Positions 1 through 9,181 of a stretch of DNA of 21,374 nucleotides are shown here, one piece after another. The translations under genes and the position numbers were made by a program. Under the pieces are notes generated by a model. It saw only the letters and a list, made by a program, of their open reading frames with translations. It did not search any database and had not been told where the DNA came from. Position 1 is the first letter of the stretch; the number at the start of each line of letters is the position of its first letter. The DNA is from PBB1 sp031380885 (GTDB taxonomy: Bacteria; Pseudomonadota; Gammaproteobacteria; Burkholderiales; Burkholderiaceae_C). The stretch spans positions 1 to 21,374 of the forward strand of contig JANMXL010000189.1 in assembly GCA_031380885.1 (NCBI GenBank). Reading direction: 5' to 3'.

Positions 1-789
1 GCCTACGAAGACACGCGCAACTTCCCGGCGGTGAAAGGGCCGAGTTACCTGTCGGTGCACCTGCGCTTCGGCACGATCTCGATCCGCCAGCTGGCCCGGG
101 AGGCGTGGCAGCGCTGGCAGGCGGGCTCGCGCGGGGCCGAGGTCTGGCTGTCGGAGCTGATCTGGCGCGACTTCTATCACCAGGTTATGCACCACCATCC
201 GCACGTCGTCACTTGCTCTTTCAAAAAGGCTTACGACCACATCAAGTGGGAACACGGCAAGCACGCCGAGGCGCTGTTCGCCGCCTGGTGCGAAGGCCGC
301 ACCGGCTATCCGCTGGTCGACGCGGCGATGGCGCAGATCAACCAGACCGGCTACATGCACAACCGGCTGCGCATGGTGGTGGCGAGCTTCCTGGTGAAGG
401 ACCTCGGCATCGACTGGCGCTGGGGAGAAAACTACTTCGCGCTCCACCTCAACGACTTCGACCTGGCCGCCAACAACGGCGGCTGGCAGTGGGCGAGCAG
501 CAGCGGCTGCGACGCGCAACCGTATTTCCGCATCTTCAACCCGGTCAGCCAGAGCGAGAAGTTCGATCCCGCCGGCAAGTTCATCCGCCGCTACCTGCCG
601 CAACTCGCCGCGCTGCCCGACGCTGCGCTGCATGCGCCGTGGACGGCTCGCCCTGTCGATCTGGCGGCTGCCGGTCTGGTGCTGGGCCGCGACTACCCGC
701 TGCCGCTGGTGCCGCACGATGAGGCGAGGCTGAAGACGCTGGAGCGTTACGCAGTGGTCAAGGCGGAGAAATCGGCCCCACCCCGTTAG
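1..789 (+). CDS. phr: Deoxyribodipyrimidine photolyase (class I), C-terminal part, 5' end outside window
   Basis: Light-driven repair enzyme that splits cyclobutane pyrimidine dimers using a reduced flavin. The window opens inside the gene in frame 1 and holds about 262 codons of the C-terminal FAD-binding helical domain; the N-terminal antenna domain lies upstream. Visible family blocks are SELIWRDFYHQV, then GRTGYPLVDAAM, then GYMHNRLRMVVASFLVKDL, then the run DFDLAANNGGWQW followed by GCDAQPYFRIFNP. The Asn in LAANNGG corresponds to the flavin N5-contacting Asn of E. coli PhrB, and the Trp residues after it are part of the electron-transfer region. Cryptochrome-like members share these blocks, but a CPD photolyase is the likelier reading. 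The gene converges on the GGDEF gene and their stop codons overlap by 4 bp. No frameshift is seen in the visible part. Confidence 0.93.
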   Translation, partial: AYEDTRNFPAVKGPSYLSVHLRFGTISIRQLAREAWQRWQAGSRGAEVWLSELIWRDFYHQVMHHHPHVVTCSFKKAYDHIKWEHGKHAEALFAAWCEGRTGYPLVDAAMAQINQTGYMHNRLRMVVASFLVKDLGIDWRWGENYFALHLNDFDLAANNGGWQWASSSGCDAQPYFRIFNPVSQSEKFDPAGKFIRRYLPQLAALPDAALHAPWTARPVDLAAAGLVLGRDYPLPLVPHDEARLKTLERYAVVKAEKSAPPR

Positions 790-1433
790 AAGAGTTCGAC
801 GTCACCGACCTTGGCGTCGCTTTCCACCAGCAGTCCGCTGGCCAGCAGATCGGCGTGGCTGCACCCCTGGTTGCGACCATTCGCTTTCATGTGGTGCGCC
901 GCTTTGTCGGCGCGCTCGAATGCGTTGCTGGGCGTGTCGCCCGGCCGCACCGCGGTGAAGCCGACACTCGCCGTGACCGTGCCAACCTGCGGGAACTGGA
1001 ACAGCTCGGTGTTGCTGCGCAAGCACTCGAAGGCCTGCACGGCGTCGTCCTCGCTGTGGCAGCGCATCAGCACCAGGAATTCTTCGCTGCCGAAGCGGTA
1101 AAGCCGGTCATGGATGCGGAAGCTGCGGCCCATCAGCCGAGGCAGCAGCAACAGCACCTCGTCGCCGATCAGGTGGCCGAAACGGTCGTTGACGCGCTTG
1201 AAATGGTCGATGTCGATGACGCCAATCCAGTCGCCGCAGGGGCTGCCGCCGACGCGTCTGCCTTCGCTCATGTGCTCGGGTGGCAGCTCCAGATCGGCCG
1301 TCGCCTTCATGAAGGTTTCATCGAAGGTCTTGCAACTGAGCAGGTCCTTCAGCGCAATGGCCAGGGCCACATCGAGTTGCTCACGGTCGCGGTAACTGGT
1401 GAGCTCGGCAATGGGGTCGGCAAACGGGATCAT
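786..1433 (-). CDS. GGDEF-domain protein (diguanylate cyclase-like, GSEEF variant) at end of chp operon
   Basis: A 215-residue soluble protein consisting of about 60 N-terminal residues of unknown fold and one GGDEF domain (about residues 65-190). The substrate/metal motif DIDHFKRVND (residues 74-83) is intact, as are GHLIGDEVL, ASVGF and ADKAAHHMKANGRN. The signature loop reads GSEEF (115-119) instead of GGDEF/GGEEF. An RxxD inhibitory-site motif (RIHD, 106-109) lies exactly five residues before it, the standard I-site spacing. No membrane segment or other sensory domain is visible. The gene starts 40 bp after the chpA stop on the same strand, so it is probably co-transcribed with the chemosensory genes. 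Either it makes c-di-GMP despite the Gly-to-Ser change, or it acts as a c-di-GMP/GTP-binding effector; sequence alone cannot decide. Confidence 0.88.
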   Translation of the reverse strand: MIPFADPIAELTSYRDREQLDVALAIALKDLLSCKTFDETFMKATADLELPPEHMSEGRRVGGSPCGDWIGVIDIDHFKRVNDRFGHLIGDEVLLLLPRLMGRSFRIHDRLYRFGSEEFLVLMRCHSEDDAVQAFECLRSNTELFQFPQVGTVTASVGFTAVRPGDTPSNAFERADKAAHHMKANGRNQGCSHADLLASGLLVESDAKVGDVELF

Positions 1434-1473
1434 GGCGCTTCAGGCCACTCGGTTCACTCGTCGGCGGACGTGC

Positions 1474-4400
1474 TCATGCGGCCACCCGAACCGTCGTGAA
1501 TTGGGCCATCAGCGCCAGCAGGTCTTCTTCCGAATACGGCTTGCCGAGGTAGTGTTCGACCCCCAGTGCCGCCGCATAGTCGCGGTGTTTCTGCGCGATG
1601 CGCGAGGTGATCATGATCACCGGCAGGTCGTGCAGACGCGGATCGGCGCGCAGGTTGCGCACCAGGTCGAAGCCGTCCATGCGCGGCATCTCGATGTCGC
1701 TGAGCACGATGGCCGGCTTGTCGTGCGCCAGGCGCTCGAGCGCGTCGAGTCCGTCCTTGGCCAGCATCACGCGATAGCCCTCGCGCAGCAGCATGCGCTC
1801 GGTCACCCGGCGCACCGTCAGCGAATCATCGACCACCAGCACCAGCGGTGCGAGCGGCGTCGCTGGGCTGCGGCCATCGACCGCAGCAGCCCCGCCGGAA
1901 GCCGGCGCCTGCAGTGCGGCCAGCGTGGCCATGCGGGCCGCGGCACCGTACAGGGTGGCCAGCGCCACCGGGTTGTAGATCAGCGAAACATCGCCCGACG
2001 CCTGCAAGGTCATGCCCGCCAGCCCAGGCATGCGTGAGAGCTGCGGCCCGAGGTTCTTGACGACCACTTCCTGGTTGCCGGCCACATCGTCCACATGGAC
2101 CACGATGCGCTGTGACGCGCTGCGCACCACCAGCAACTGGCCGCTGCGCTCTGTAGGCGCGGCGCTGCAAGCGCTGGTCTGCAACAAGGCGCCGAGCCAG
2201 TAGAACGGCAGGGCTTCGCCATCGACGACGCAGCTGCCGCTCTGGTAGGACTGTTCGATCTCCGCGGCCGGCATGCGGCGCACCGCAGCGACCAGCGTTG
2301 AGGGCACGCCAACGGTCAGCTCGCCGCAGCGCACCATCACCACCTGGGTGACGGCGGTGGTCAGCGGCAGCACCAGCTTGAAACCGGTGCCCTGCCCCGG
2401 CGTGGTCGAGGTCTCGATGCGCCCGCCGATGGCTTGCACCTCGGAGCGCACCACATCCATGCCGACACCGCGGCCCGACAGTTCGGTGACCTTGTCGGCG
2501 GTCGAGAAGCCAGGGGTGAAGATCAGGTTGGCGAGCTGGTCGTCAGAGATGGCCGCATCGGCCGCAATCAGTCCGTTGGCCCGGGCCTTGCTGCGGATGC
2601 GGTTCAAGTCCAGCCCGGCACCATCGTCGCGCACCTCGACACCGACCTCGTTGCCATCCTGGGTGACAGAGACGACGATCGCGCCGGTGGCGTCCTTGCC
2701 CGCTGCCGTCCGCGCCGCCGGCAGCTCGATGCCGTGGGTGACGCTGTTGCGCAGCAGGTGCTCGAAGGCGCTGGTCATGCGGTCGAGCACGCCGCGGTCG
2801 ATTTCGATCGAGCCGCCGACGATGTCGAGGCGCACTTGTTTGCCGGTTTCCTTGGCGGCCTGCCGGACCACGCGGTACAAGCGGTCGGACTGGCCTTCGA
2901 ATTCCACCATCCGCGTGCGCAGCAGGTCGTCTTGCAGCTCGCGCGTCAGCCGGGCCTGCGCGGCCAGATCGTCCTCGGTGCTCTGCAAGGTCTGCTGAAG
3001 GGTGCGCTGCACCGTGGCCACGTCGTTGACCGACTCGGCCATCATCCGCGTCAGTTCCTGGAAGCGGGTGAAACGGTCGAATTCAAGCGGATCGAAGGCC
3101 ACGGCCGCCACCTTGGCCGCTTCCATCCGCGAGCTGATCTGCGTTTCCGCCTGCAGCTCGATGTCGCGCAACTGGCCGCGCAGGCGCTCCAGGTTCTCGG
3201 TCAGGTCGGACAGCGATTCTTTGATGTGATTGACGTCGTTGGCGATGCGCGTGCGGGTGATGCTGACCTCGCCGGCCTGGTTGACCAGGCGGTCGAGCAA
3301 GGGCGCGCGCACCCGCACGGCGGAGTTGGCGTTCGACGTCGCAGCGGCCGCACGTGGCAGTTCCGGCGCTTCGATGCCGTCGAAGCGCGACCAGTCGATG
3401 TCAACGGCTGCGGCATCGACACGCCCCGCGGGTACCGCACTGACGACATCGGTGGCGTGCTCAGCTTGCGCAACCGTCGGCGCTGCGTCGACCGGCTCCG
3501 CCTCGGCGGTCGTTGTCTCCGGTAGCGCCGCCACCGTGGCCAATGGCCCCACAGGCACTGCAGCAGGCGCTTCGTCAACCGCCTCGGGCACGGTGTCGGG
3601 CCCTGCGGCCACCGCCCGCTGCACGGTTTCGAAGGCCTGGCGCAAGGCGTCGCAGCGACCCAGCAGCGGTTCGATCTCGCGCGCCGGCGTGACGGCATCG
3701 GCCGACAGCGCGGTCAGGTTCTCGATGCGGCTTTCCAGCCGGTGCACCAGTTCGCCCAGGCGCATCGCACCGGCCAGGCGGGCGCCGCCCTTCAGGGTGT
3801 GCAGGGTGCGCATCGCACCGGCCGGGGCCTGCGGGTCCGCGGGGTGACGCGCCCAGTCCTGCAAGCGGGTGGCCAGTTGGCCCAGCAGTTCCTCGGCCTC
3901 TTCTTCGAAGATCGGGAACAGCTCGGCATCGATCGCATCGCTGACATCGATGTCTTCTTCGTCGTCGAAATGCTGCGACGGGCCGCTCGGCGTCAGGCGC
4001 AGCCGATCGAGCTCGAGGTCGGCCGCTGGCGGCTCGGACAGCGGCTTCAGCGCAGCGAACCCGAGCGGGTCCAGCCGCTGCATCTCGGTGTCGGTCGTGA
4101 AGTCGGGCGCCGACGTGTCACCCAGCTCGAAATTCAGATCGATGGGCGTGTCGAGCGGTGCATCCTCGCTGTCCAGCAGCGCTTCGGCATCGAGTTCGGC
4201 GGTGGCGGTTTCCAGCCGCTTGGCCGAGCTCAGTTCGTGATCGGCCAGGCGCGCCAGCAAGGCCTCGGACGGCTGCTTCAGGAAGCCGGCGGCGAACTGG
4301 TGCAGCAGGTGACGGATCTCGTCGGCGGCGTCGGTGAACAAGGCCGCTTCTTCGGTCGTGCCGGCGCCGATGGCCGCACTGCGTGCCAACGCGTGTTCCA

Positions 4401-7400
4401 GCGTGCGGGCCAGATTCGACAGGTCGGCAAAGCCGACGGTGGCCGAACTGCCCGCCAGCGAATGGGCCAGCGCGACCGCACTGTCGCCGACCGGCAGCGC
4501 CAGCTCCATCGCCCATTCGGCCAGCTCGGTGCACAGGCGGCGCGACAGTTCGTCAGCCTCGTTGAGGTAGATGTTGAACAGCGGAATGCCGATGCGCAGC
4601 GAGCCGATGACCTTGGTCGCGTCTTCGCCGAACTCGAGGTCGAATTCCGCGGGCGAACCAGCGTCGATCGGCAGCGGGTGCTCACCGTCTGGCGGCAGGG
4701 CATCGAGCGTCAGACTCAACAGCTCGAAGTCTGGAGACGGGCTGCTTCCGACATCGGCGGCAGCCAACGGGTCGGGCAGCACATCGGGCGACGATGAACG
4801 CTGCATCGAAGCGTGCGGCAGCGGCATGGTTGCCTGCGGATCGAACGGCTCGAACATCGCGTTCGCAGCGCCGGACTCAAGGTCCAGCATGACGAAGCCG
4901 ATGTCGGCGTCTCGATGCACACGCGCCGCGCGCGCCGATGCGCTCGCACCGTCGGCATCGGCGTGGAAAGCCAGCGTGTCGTCGGATGCTGCGGCGTCCT
5001 CGAACACCGGCTGCACACGCAGGACGGCGGTGTCTTCCATGCCGAACGCAGGCAGGGCGGCGACGGCATCGAGCTGCTGCGCGGCCTGCGCCATCTGCGC
5101 GGCGCTGTGCGAGGCCGGTCGGCCTGCAGCGATGTCATCGACCCAGGCAGCAAACTGCCCAAGGGCCTCTGTGGTGTGGCCCAGCAGCGGCGCATCGGCG
5201 TTGCGCTGCTCCGACAAGCGGGTGTTGTAGAGCTGCTCGCAGACCCAGGCGGCGTCGCCGAACTCGGTCAGGCCGACCATGCGGGCGCTGCCCTTCAGGG
5301 TATGGAACGCACGGCGCAGGATGGTCAGGCGCTGCAGGTCATCGGGCGTGTTGGCGAGACCGGCGCAGGCGCCGCGCGCGGTGTCGATCACCTCGCGGGC
5401 TTCTTCGAGGAACACCTCGCGCATCTCGTCGTCGTCGGCCGCATCGTCGGCACTGACCTCGCGCGCAGACGTGCCGGACGGCTCAAGACCGATGGGCTCC
5501 GACGACGAATGGACGAAGTCGGCGAGTGCCTCCGAGAGCTGGTCGCGCGCGGCGTTGACGGCATCGGCATCCCCCGCGGCCTCAAGCGCGATGCGCGCCT
5601 TGTTGACGGTGGCGGCGAGCGCCGTCTGATCGGCAGCGGTCGCCTCCTGAGACAGACGCTCCAGATCGCGCGCGACGGCGTCGATCGACACGTCTTCGCG
5701 CGCCGCGTTGAAGGCCAGCATCTGCGCCTGTTCGATCAGCCGCGGCTCGGCAGCCGCTGGCGCAGGCTCACCCGGCGTGACCGGCGCGCGGTCGCTGCGG
5801 CCCATCACCGGCGACAGCGTGCCAGTCTCGGCGTCGTAGGCGAACAGCGACTTGGCGAGTGCCGGCTGCACGCTGAGCATGTCGATCAGGAAACCGAGCG
5901 CACCGAGGTTGCCGGCCAGACGGTCGAAGACGCCGGCCTGACCGACGCGCGACAGATCGACTTCGGTGGAGCTGAGCCCGTCGACCTCATCGCGCATGCG
6001 CAGCAGCGCGCTGGCAGCGTGGTCCATGCCCAGCACGGACAACACACCGCGCATCGCCGACAGGTGGTTCGGTACCGGGATCAGCACCGTCGGATCTGCC
6101 GGGTTGCGGAAGAACTGATCGATCAGATTCTCGGCTTCCGACAAGGTGGTGCGCAGCTCTTGCACCACGCTGCCCATGGTCTGCCGATCGGACATGCGCC
6201 GGTACAGCTCCTCCATCCAGCCTTCGAGCGGCTGCGGCACGGCCCCCTGGCGCACACTGCCCATGCGCTGTGACAGGCGCTGGATGCGGGCGGCCAGTTC
6301 GGGGTGATCGAATTCGGCATCTTCGAGGCAGGCCTCGACGTACAGCAAGCTGGTGGCGGCTTCCATCGCCAGCGCGGCCGACGGCGGCGCGGCGGTTTGT
6401 TGCGTCAGCGTTGCGGCAGTGCGCAGCTCGTCGGCCAGGACATCGCCAGAAGGGAACAGGCGCTTCAGCGATTCGCCGGCGAGGGCGAACTGCTCGGTCA
6501 GGCCATTGATGCGGTGCAGCTCGCCACCGGCGACACCGGACCAGGATTCCTTCGCCGCAGCCACCCGCTTGCTGGCCTGCGCGATCAGCGCCGGATCGAA
6601 GCGGCCCAGCGCGCTGCTGTGGTAATCGCCGGCCAGGTGATGCACCAGGTCGTAGGCCTGGCGCACGGCCGCCAGACGCGGCGCCTTGCGGCCGTCACCC
6701 GGCGAATCGGCCTGGGCGCAGAAAAACAGCAGGTCACGGGCCAGCGGTTCGGAAATCTCGCTGCCGCCGCGTTCGAGGATGCGCAACTGCGCCAGCACCC
6801 GTGACGCGACCCGCTTGCTAAACACGTCGGGCGACAGCAGGCCAGTGGCCTGCGCTTCGAACATCGCTGCCGCCAGCTTCCACAGCGTGGCCGCTTGCAG
6901 GTCGTCGGTGCCGGCGCCGAGGCCCGCGAAGATGTGGCTCATGCGCTGGGCCGTGCCCGGAGTCGGCGCCCGCATGATCGACAGCATTCGGCTTTCGATC
7001 GCCAAGCGGGTGGCGGCATCGGGCTGGCAGGCGATCGCGCGATCGTCGGGCGGCAGCGGCAGCCATTGCCAGTCGTGGAACCAAAGGTCGGCCGGGTGGA
7101 TGCGGTCGGCGCCGGCGATCTCCTGCACCGCGCGGTACTGCGGGAACATCGCCAGGGCCGACACCTGCTTGCCAGCCAGCAGGCGAGCCACGTAATCCAT
7201 CAACGCAAAGCACGCGGCCTCGATCGCGGCGACCGCCTGCGCGTCGATCGACCGCGGCTTGGCAATGAAGCGCTGGACGCAGCCTTCGCAGGCGCGCAGC
7301 AGGCTGGCCCCGGCTTGCAGCGCCACCAGCTCCAACGCGCCGACGCCCTGGTGCAGATGCTGACGCGCGCTGTGCAGCACGGCGGGATCGACCACATCGA

Positions 7401-7554
7401 CGTCGGCGTCGAAGGTGGTTTCAGATTCCTTGACGTGGCGTCGCAGCGACTTCAGCGCCAATTCGAGGGAGCGCCTGAGCTCTTCTCGCACCCACGACAG
7501 GGCACTCAGATCGCTCAGACTGTCCACTGGTTGAGGATTGCGCGAGCTGTCCAT
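1474..7554 (-). CDS. chpA: Chemosensory hybrid histidine kinase ChpA/PilL (multi-Hpt, CheA-like, C-terminal receiver)
   Basis: Central kinase of the pilus chemosensory pathway, 2026 residues; it phosphorylates PilG/PilH and its own receiver. Domains by position: N-terminal Hpt-like helical modules (about 1-160) and further degenerate ones to about 560; an Hpt with HTLKGSA (His751); an Hpt-like module with HSLAGSS (His1031); an Hpt with HTLKGGA (His1252); an Ala/Pro-rich linker (about 1310-1400); a CheA dimerisation helix pair (about 1420-1500); the ATPase domain (about 1560-1735) with N-box HLLRNSVTHG, G1 DDGAGLD and G2 GRGVGMD; a CheW-like domain (about 1735-1880); and a receiver with phosphoacceptor Asp1953 in SDIEMPRMDG. 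P. aeruginosa ChpA is about 2470 residues, so this version has fewer phosphotransfer modules. It starts 46 bp after pilJ. Confidence 0.95.
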   Translation of the reverse strand: MDSSRNPQPVDSLSDLSALSWVREELRRSLELALKSLRRHVKESETTFDADVDVVDPAVLHSARQHLHQGVGALELVALQAGASLLRACEGCVQRFIAKPRSIDAQAVAAIEAACFALMDYVARLLAGKQVSALAMFPQYRAVQEIAGADRIHPADLWFHDWQWLPLPPDDRAIACQPDAATRLAIESRMLSIMRAPTPGTAQRMSHIFAGLGAGTDDLQAATLWKLAAAMFEAQATGLLSPDVFSKRVASRVLAQLRILERGGSEISEPLARDLLFFCAQADSPGDGRKAPRLAAVRQAYDLVHHLAGDYHSSALGRFDPALIAQASKRVAAAKESWSGVAGGELHRINGLTEQFALAGESLKRLFPSGDVLADELRTAATLTQQTAAPPSAALAMEAATSLLYVEACLEDAEFDHPELAARIQRLSQRMGSVRQGAVPQPLEGWMEELYRRMSDRQTMGSVVQELRTTLSEAENLIDQFFRNPADPTVLIPVPNHLSAMRGVLSVLGMDHAASALLRMRDEVDGLSSTEVDLSRVGQAGVFDRLAGNLGALGFLIDMLSVQPALAKSLFAYDAETGTLSPVMGRSDRAPVTPGEPAPAAAEPRLIEQAQMLAFNAAREDVSIDAVARDLERLSQEATAADQTALAATVNKARIALEAAGDADAVNAARDQLSEALADFVHSSSEPIGLEPSGTSAREVSADDAADDDEMREVFLEEAREVIDTARGACAGLANTPDDLQRLTILRRAFHTLKGSARMVGLTEFGDAAWVCEQLYNTRLSEQRNADAPLLGHTTEALGQFAAWVDDIAAGRPASHSAAQMAQAAQQLDAVAALPAFGMEDTAVLRVQPVFEDAAASDDTLAFHADADGASASARAARVHRDADIGFVMLDLESGAANAMFEPFDPQATMPLPHASMQRSSSPDVLPDPLAAADVGSSPSPDFELLSLTLDALPPDGEHPLPIDAGSPAEFDLEFGEDATKVIGSLRIGIPLFNIYLNEADELSRRLCTELAEWAMELALPVGDSAVALAHSLAGSSATVGFADLSNLARTLEHALARSAAIGAGTTEEAALFTDAADEIRHLLHQFAAGFLKQPSEALLARLADHELSSAKRLETATAELDAEALLDSEDAPLDTPIDLNFELGDTSAPDFTTDTEMQRLDPLGFAALKPLSEPPAADLELDRLRLTPSGPSQHFDDEEDIDVSDAIDAELFPIFEEEAEELLGQLATRLQDWARHPADPQAPAGAMRTLHTLKGGARLAGAMRLGELVHRLESRIENLTALSADAVTPAREIEPLLGRCDALRQAFETVQRAVAAGPDTVPEAVDEAPAAVPVGPLATVAALPETTTAEAEPVDAAPTVAQAEHATDVVSAVPAGRVDAAAVDIDWSRFDGIEAPELPRAAAATSNANSAVRVRAPLLDRLVNQAGEVSITRTRIANDVNHIKESLSDLTENLERLRGQLRDIELQAETQISSRMEAAKVAAVAFDPLEFDRFTRFQELTRMMAESVNDVATVQRTLQQTLQSTEDDLAAQARLTRELQDDLLRTRMVEFEGQSDRLYRVVRQAAKETGKQVRLDIVGGSIEIDRGVLDRMTSAFEHLLRNSVTHGIELPAARTAAGKDATGAIVVSVTQDGNEVGVEVRDDGAGLDLNRIRSKARANGLIAADAAISDDQLANLIFTPGFSTADKVTELSGRGVGMDVVRSEVQAIGGRIETSTTPGQGTGFKLVLPLTTAVTQVVMVRCGELTVGVPSTLVAAVRRMPAAEIEQSYQSGSCVVDGEALPFYWLGALLQTSACSAAPTERSGQLLVVRSASQRIVVHVDDVAGNQEVVVKNLGPQLSRMPGLAGMTLQASGDVSLIYNPVALATLYGAAARMATLAALQAPASGGAAAVDGRSPATPLAPLVLVVDDSLTVRRVTERMLLREGYRVMLAKDGLDALERLAHDKPAIVLSDIEMPRMDGFDLVRNLRADPRLHDLPVIMITSRIAQKHRDYAAALGVEHYLGKPYSEEDLLALMAQFTTVRVAA

Positions 7555-7600
7555 GCGATGCCTTGATTCTGGTGATTCAGCGCGGCTGTGTTCGACGCGG

Positions 7601-9181
7601 TCAGGCGATCTTGAATCGCGCCACCGAATGCTTCAGCTCGTCGGCCGTGTGCGACAACTCGCGCACCATCTGTGCCGTTGAGCGCGTGCCCTCGCCGGTC
7701 TGTTCCGTGACCGCGAAGATGTGCTGGATGTTGGCCGCCACCACATTGGCCGACTGCGCCTCGCCGAGCGCGCGGCTGGAGATGTCGGTGATCAGCTCGG
7801 ACAGCTGGTGCGACACCCGGTCGATCTCGTTCAGCGCATTGCCCGCGGCGTCGGTCAGCCGGGTGCCTTCGACCACGCCCTGCGTCGAGCGCTCCATGGC
7901 GGCCACCGCGTCCAGCGTGTCGGTCTGGATCGCCTTGACCAGCGCGGCGATCTGCCGTGTCGCATCGGCCGATCGTTCGGCCAGCCGCTGCACTTCCTCG
8001 GCCACCACGGAGAAGCCGCGTCCCGCTTCACCGGCCGATGCGGCCTGGATGGCCGCGTTCAGCGCCAGCACATTGGTCTGCTCGGTGATGTCAGAGATCA
8101 GCTCGGTAATCTCGCCGATCTCCTGCGACGATTCACCCAGCCGCTTGATGCGCTTGGAGGTTTCCTGGATCTGGTCGCGGATGGTGTTCATGCCGCCGAT
8201 GGTGTCTTGCACCGCTTTCAGCCCCGATTCGGTGGCCGTCAGCGACTGGCGGGCCACGGCCGCCGTCTGCTGCGCCTGTGCCGACACCTCGTTGATGCGA
8301 CCGGCCATCTGCAGCACCGACTCGCCGGTGTCGCGAATTTCGCGCAGCTGTTCGCTGGAGGCGGCCATCAGCTCGGTCGACGTGGCATCGACCAGCTGCG
8401 TGGTTTCGGTCACCCGGCTCACGGTGCCCTGCACTTGCGCGACCAGTGTTCGCAGCTCTTCCACCGTGTAGTTGACCGAATCGGCGATGGCGCCGGTGAT
8501 GTCCTCGGTGACCGTGGCTTGCTGCGTCAAATCGCCTTCAGCAACGCTTTGCAGCTCGTTCATCAGGCGCAGGATGGCGGCCTGGTTGGCATCGTTGACG
8601 CGCTTGGCTTCGCCTTGCAGGCGTTCGGCTTCAGTGCGTTGCTGCTCCATCTGCTGCGCGCGTTGCGCCTGCTCGACGGCGAACAACTTGCGCTGCCCGA
8701 ACACCCCCGCGCACACGGCCAACGCCGCCACCAGCAACAGACCCGCCAGACTTTGCTGTGACGACGAGCCGCCCCCTGATGCAAACGACAACAGCACGAC
8801 CGCCAGCACGCCGAGCATGCCGATCCAGATCAGCGCGGTCAGCCATTTCTGCTGCTGCTCGATGGGTCGGTTGGCGATCAACGGGACACCTGCTGCGCCG
8901 CTGAGCGCAGCGCCTGGCGCCGGTTGCGACCGGGATTCAGCGAAATCGGCCGCGCCCGACGGGGCAGACTCGGAGATGATGGACGGGTCGAACTCGCGCA
9001 CGCCACGTCCGCCGATGCCCTCAAGCACCACGGTGCGTTCCATGTCCATGTCGATCTCCATTGGCGAGCGCTTGTCAACCATGTGATGGCCCTCCATCGC
9101 CGGCGCCTCCGTGAAGCGGGTGTCGGCGGCGTCTGTGTCGCGCCCCGGCTCGGATTTCTTCAGTTTGTCCAGGAAAGCCAT
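7601..9181 (-). CDS. pilJ: Methyl-accepting chemotaxis protein PilJ, lacking periplasmic sensor domain
   Basis: Receptor that controls ChpA through PilI; 526 residues against about 680 in P. aeruginosa PilJ. Order: a cytoplasmic N-terminal tail of about 112 residues with an acidic, Met-rich patch near 41-47; TM1 (about 113-134); a loop of about nine residues (GGGSSSQQ); TM2 (about 144-161); a HAMP-like linker (ending near EGDLTQQ); and a coiled-coil signalling domain whose hairpin tip contains EQTNVLALNAAIQAASAGE. The signalling half is fully conserved. The PilJ-type periplasmic domain normally found between the two helices is absent, while the frame and both helices are intact, so this looks like a clean domain loss rather than a frameshift. 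A GAGGA ribosome site sits 4 nt before the ATG. No pilK (methyltransferase) gene follows. Confidence 0.93.
   Translation of the reverse strand: MAFLDKLKKSEPGRDTDAADTRFTEAPAMEGHHMVDKRSPMEIDMDMERTVVLEGIGGRGVREFDPSIISESAPSGAADFAESRSQPAPGAALSGAAGVPLIANRPIEQQQKWLTALIWIGMLGVLAVVLLSFASGGGSSSQQSLAGLLLVAALAVCAGVFGQRKLFAVEQAQRAQQMEQQRTEAERLQGEAKRVNDANQAAILRLMNELQSVAEGDLTQQATVTEDITGAIADSVNYTVEELRTLVAQVQGTVSRVTETTQLVDATSTELMAASSEQLREIRDTGESVLQMAGRINEVSAQAQQTAAVARQSLTATESGLKAVQDTIGGMNTIRDQIQETSKRIKRLGESSQEIGEITELISDITEQTNVLALNAAIQAASAGEAGRGFSVVAEEVQRLAERSADATRQIAALVKAIQTDTLDAVAAMERSTQGVVEGTRLTDAAGNALNEIDRVSHQLSELITDISSRALGEAQSANVVAANIQHIFAVTEQTGEGTRSTAQMVRELSHTADELKHSVARFKIA

Noticed and set aside
2434..6273. 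Several 350-490-codon plus-strand open frames opposite chpA
   Set aside because: Composition is typical of the complement of Ala/Leu-rich coding sequence, and the minus-strand ChpA domains run through without a break.
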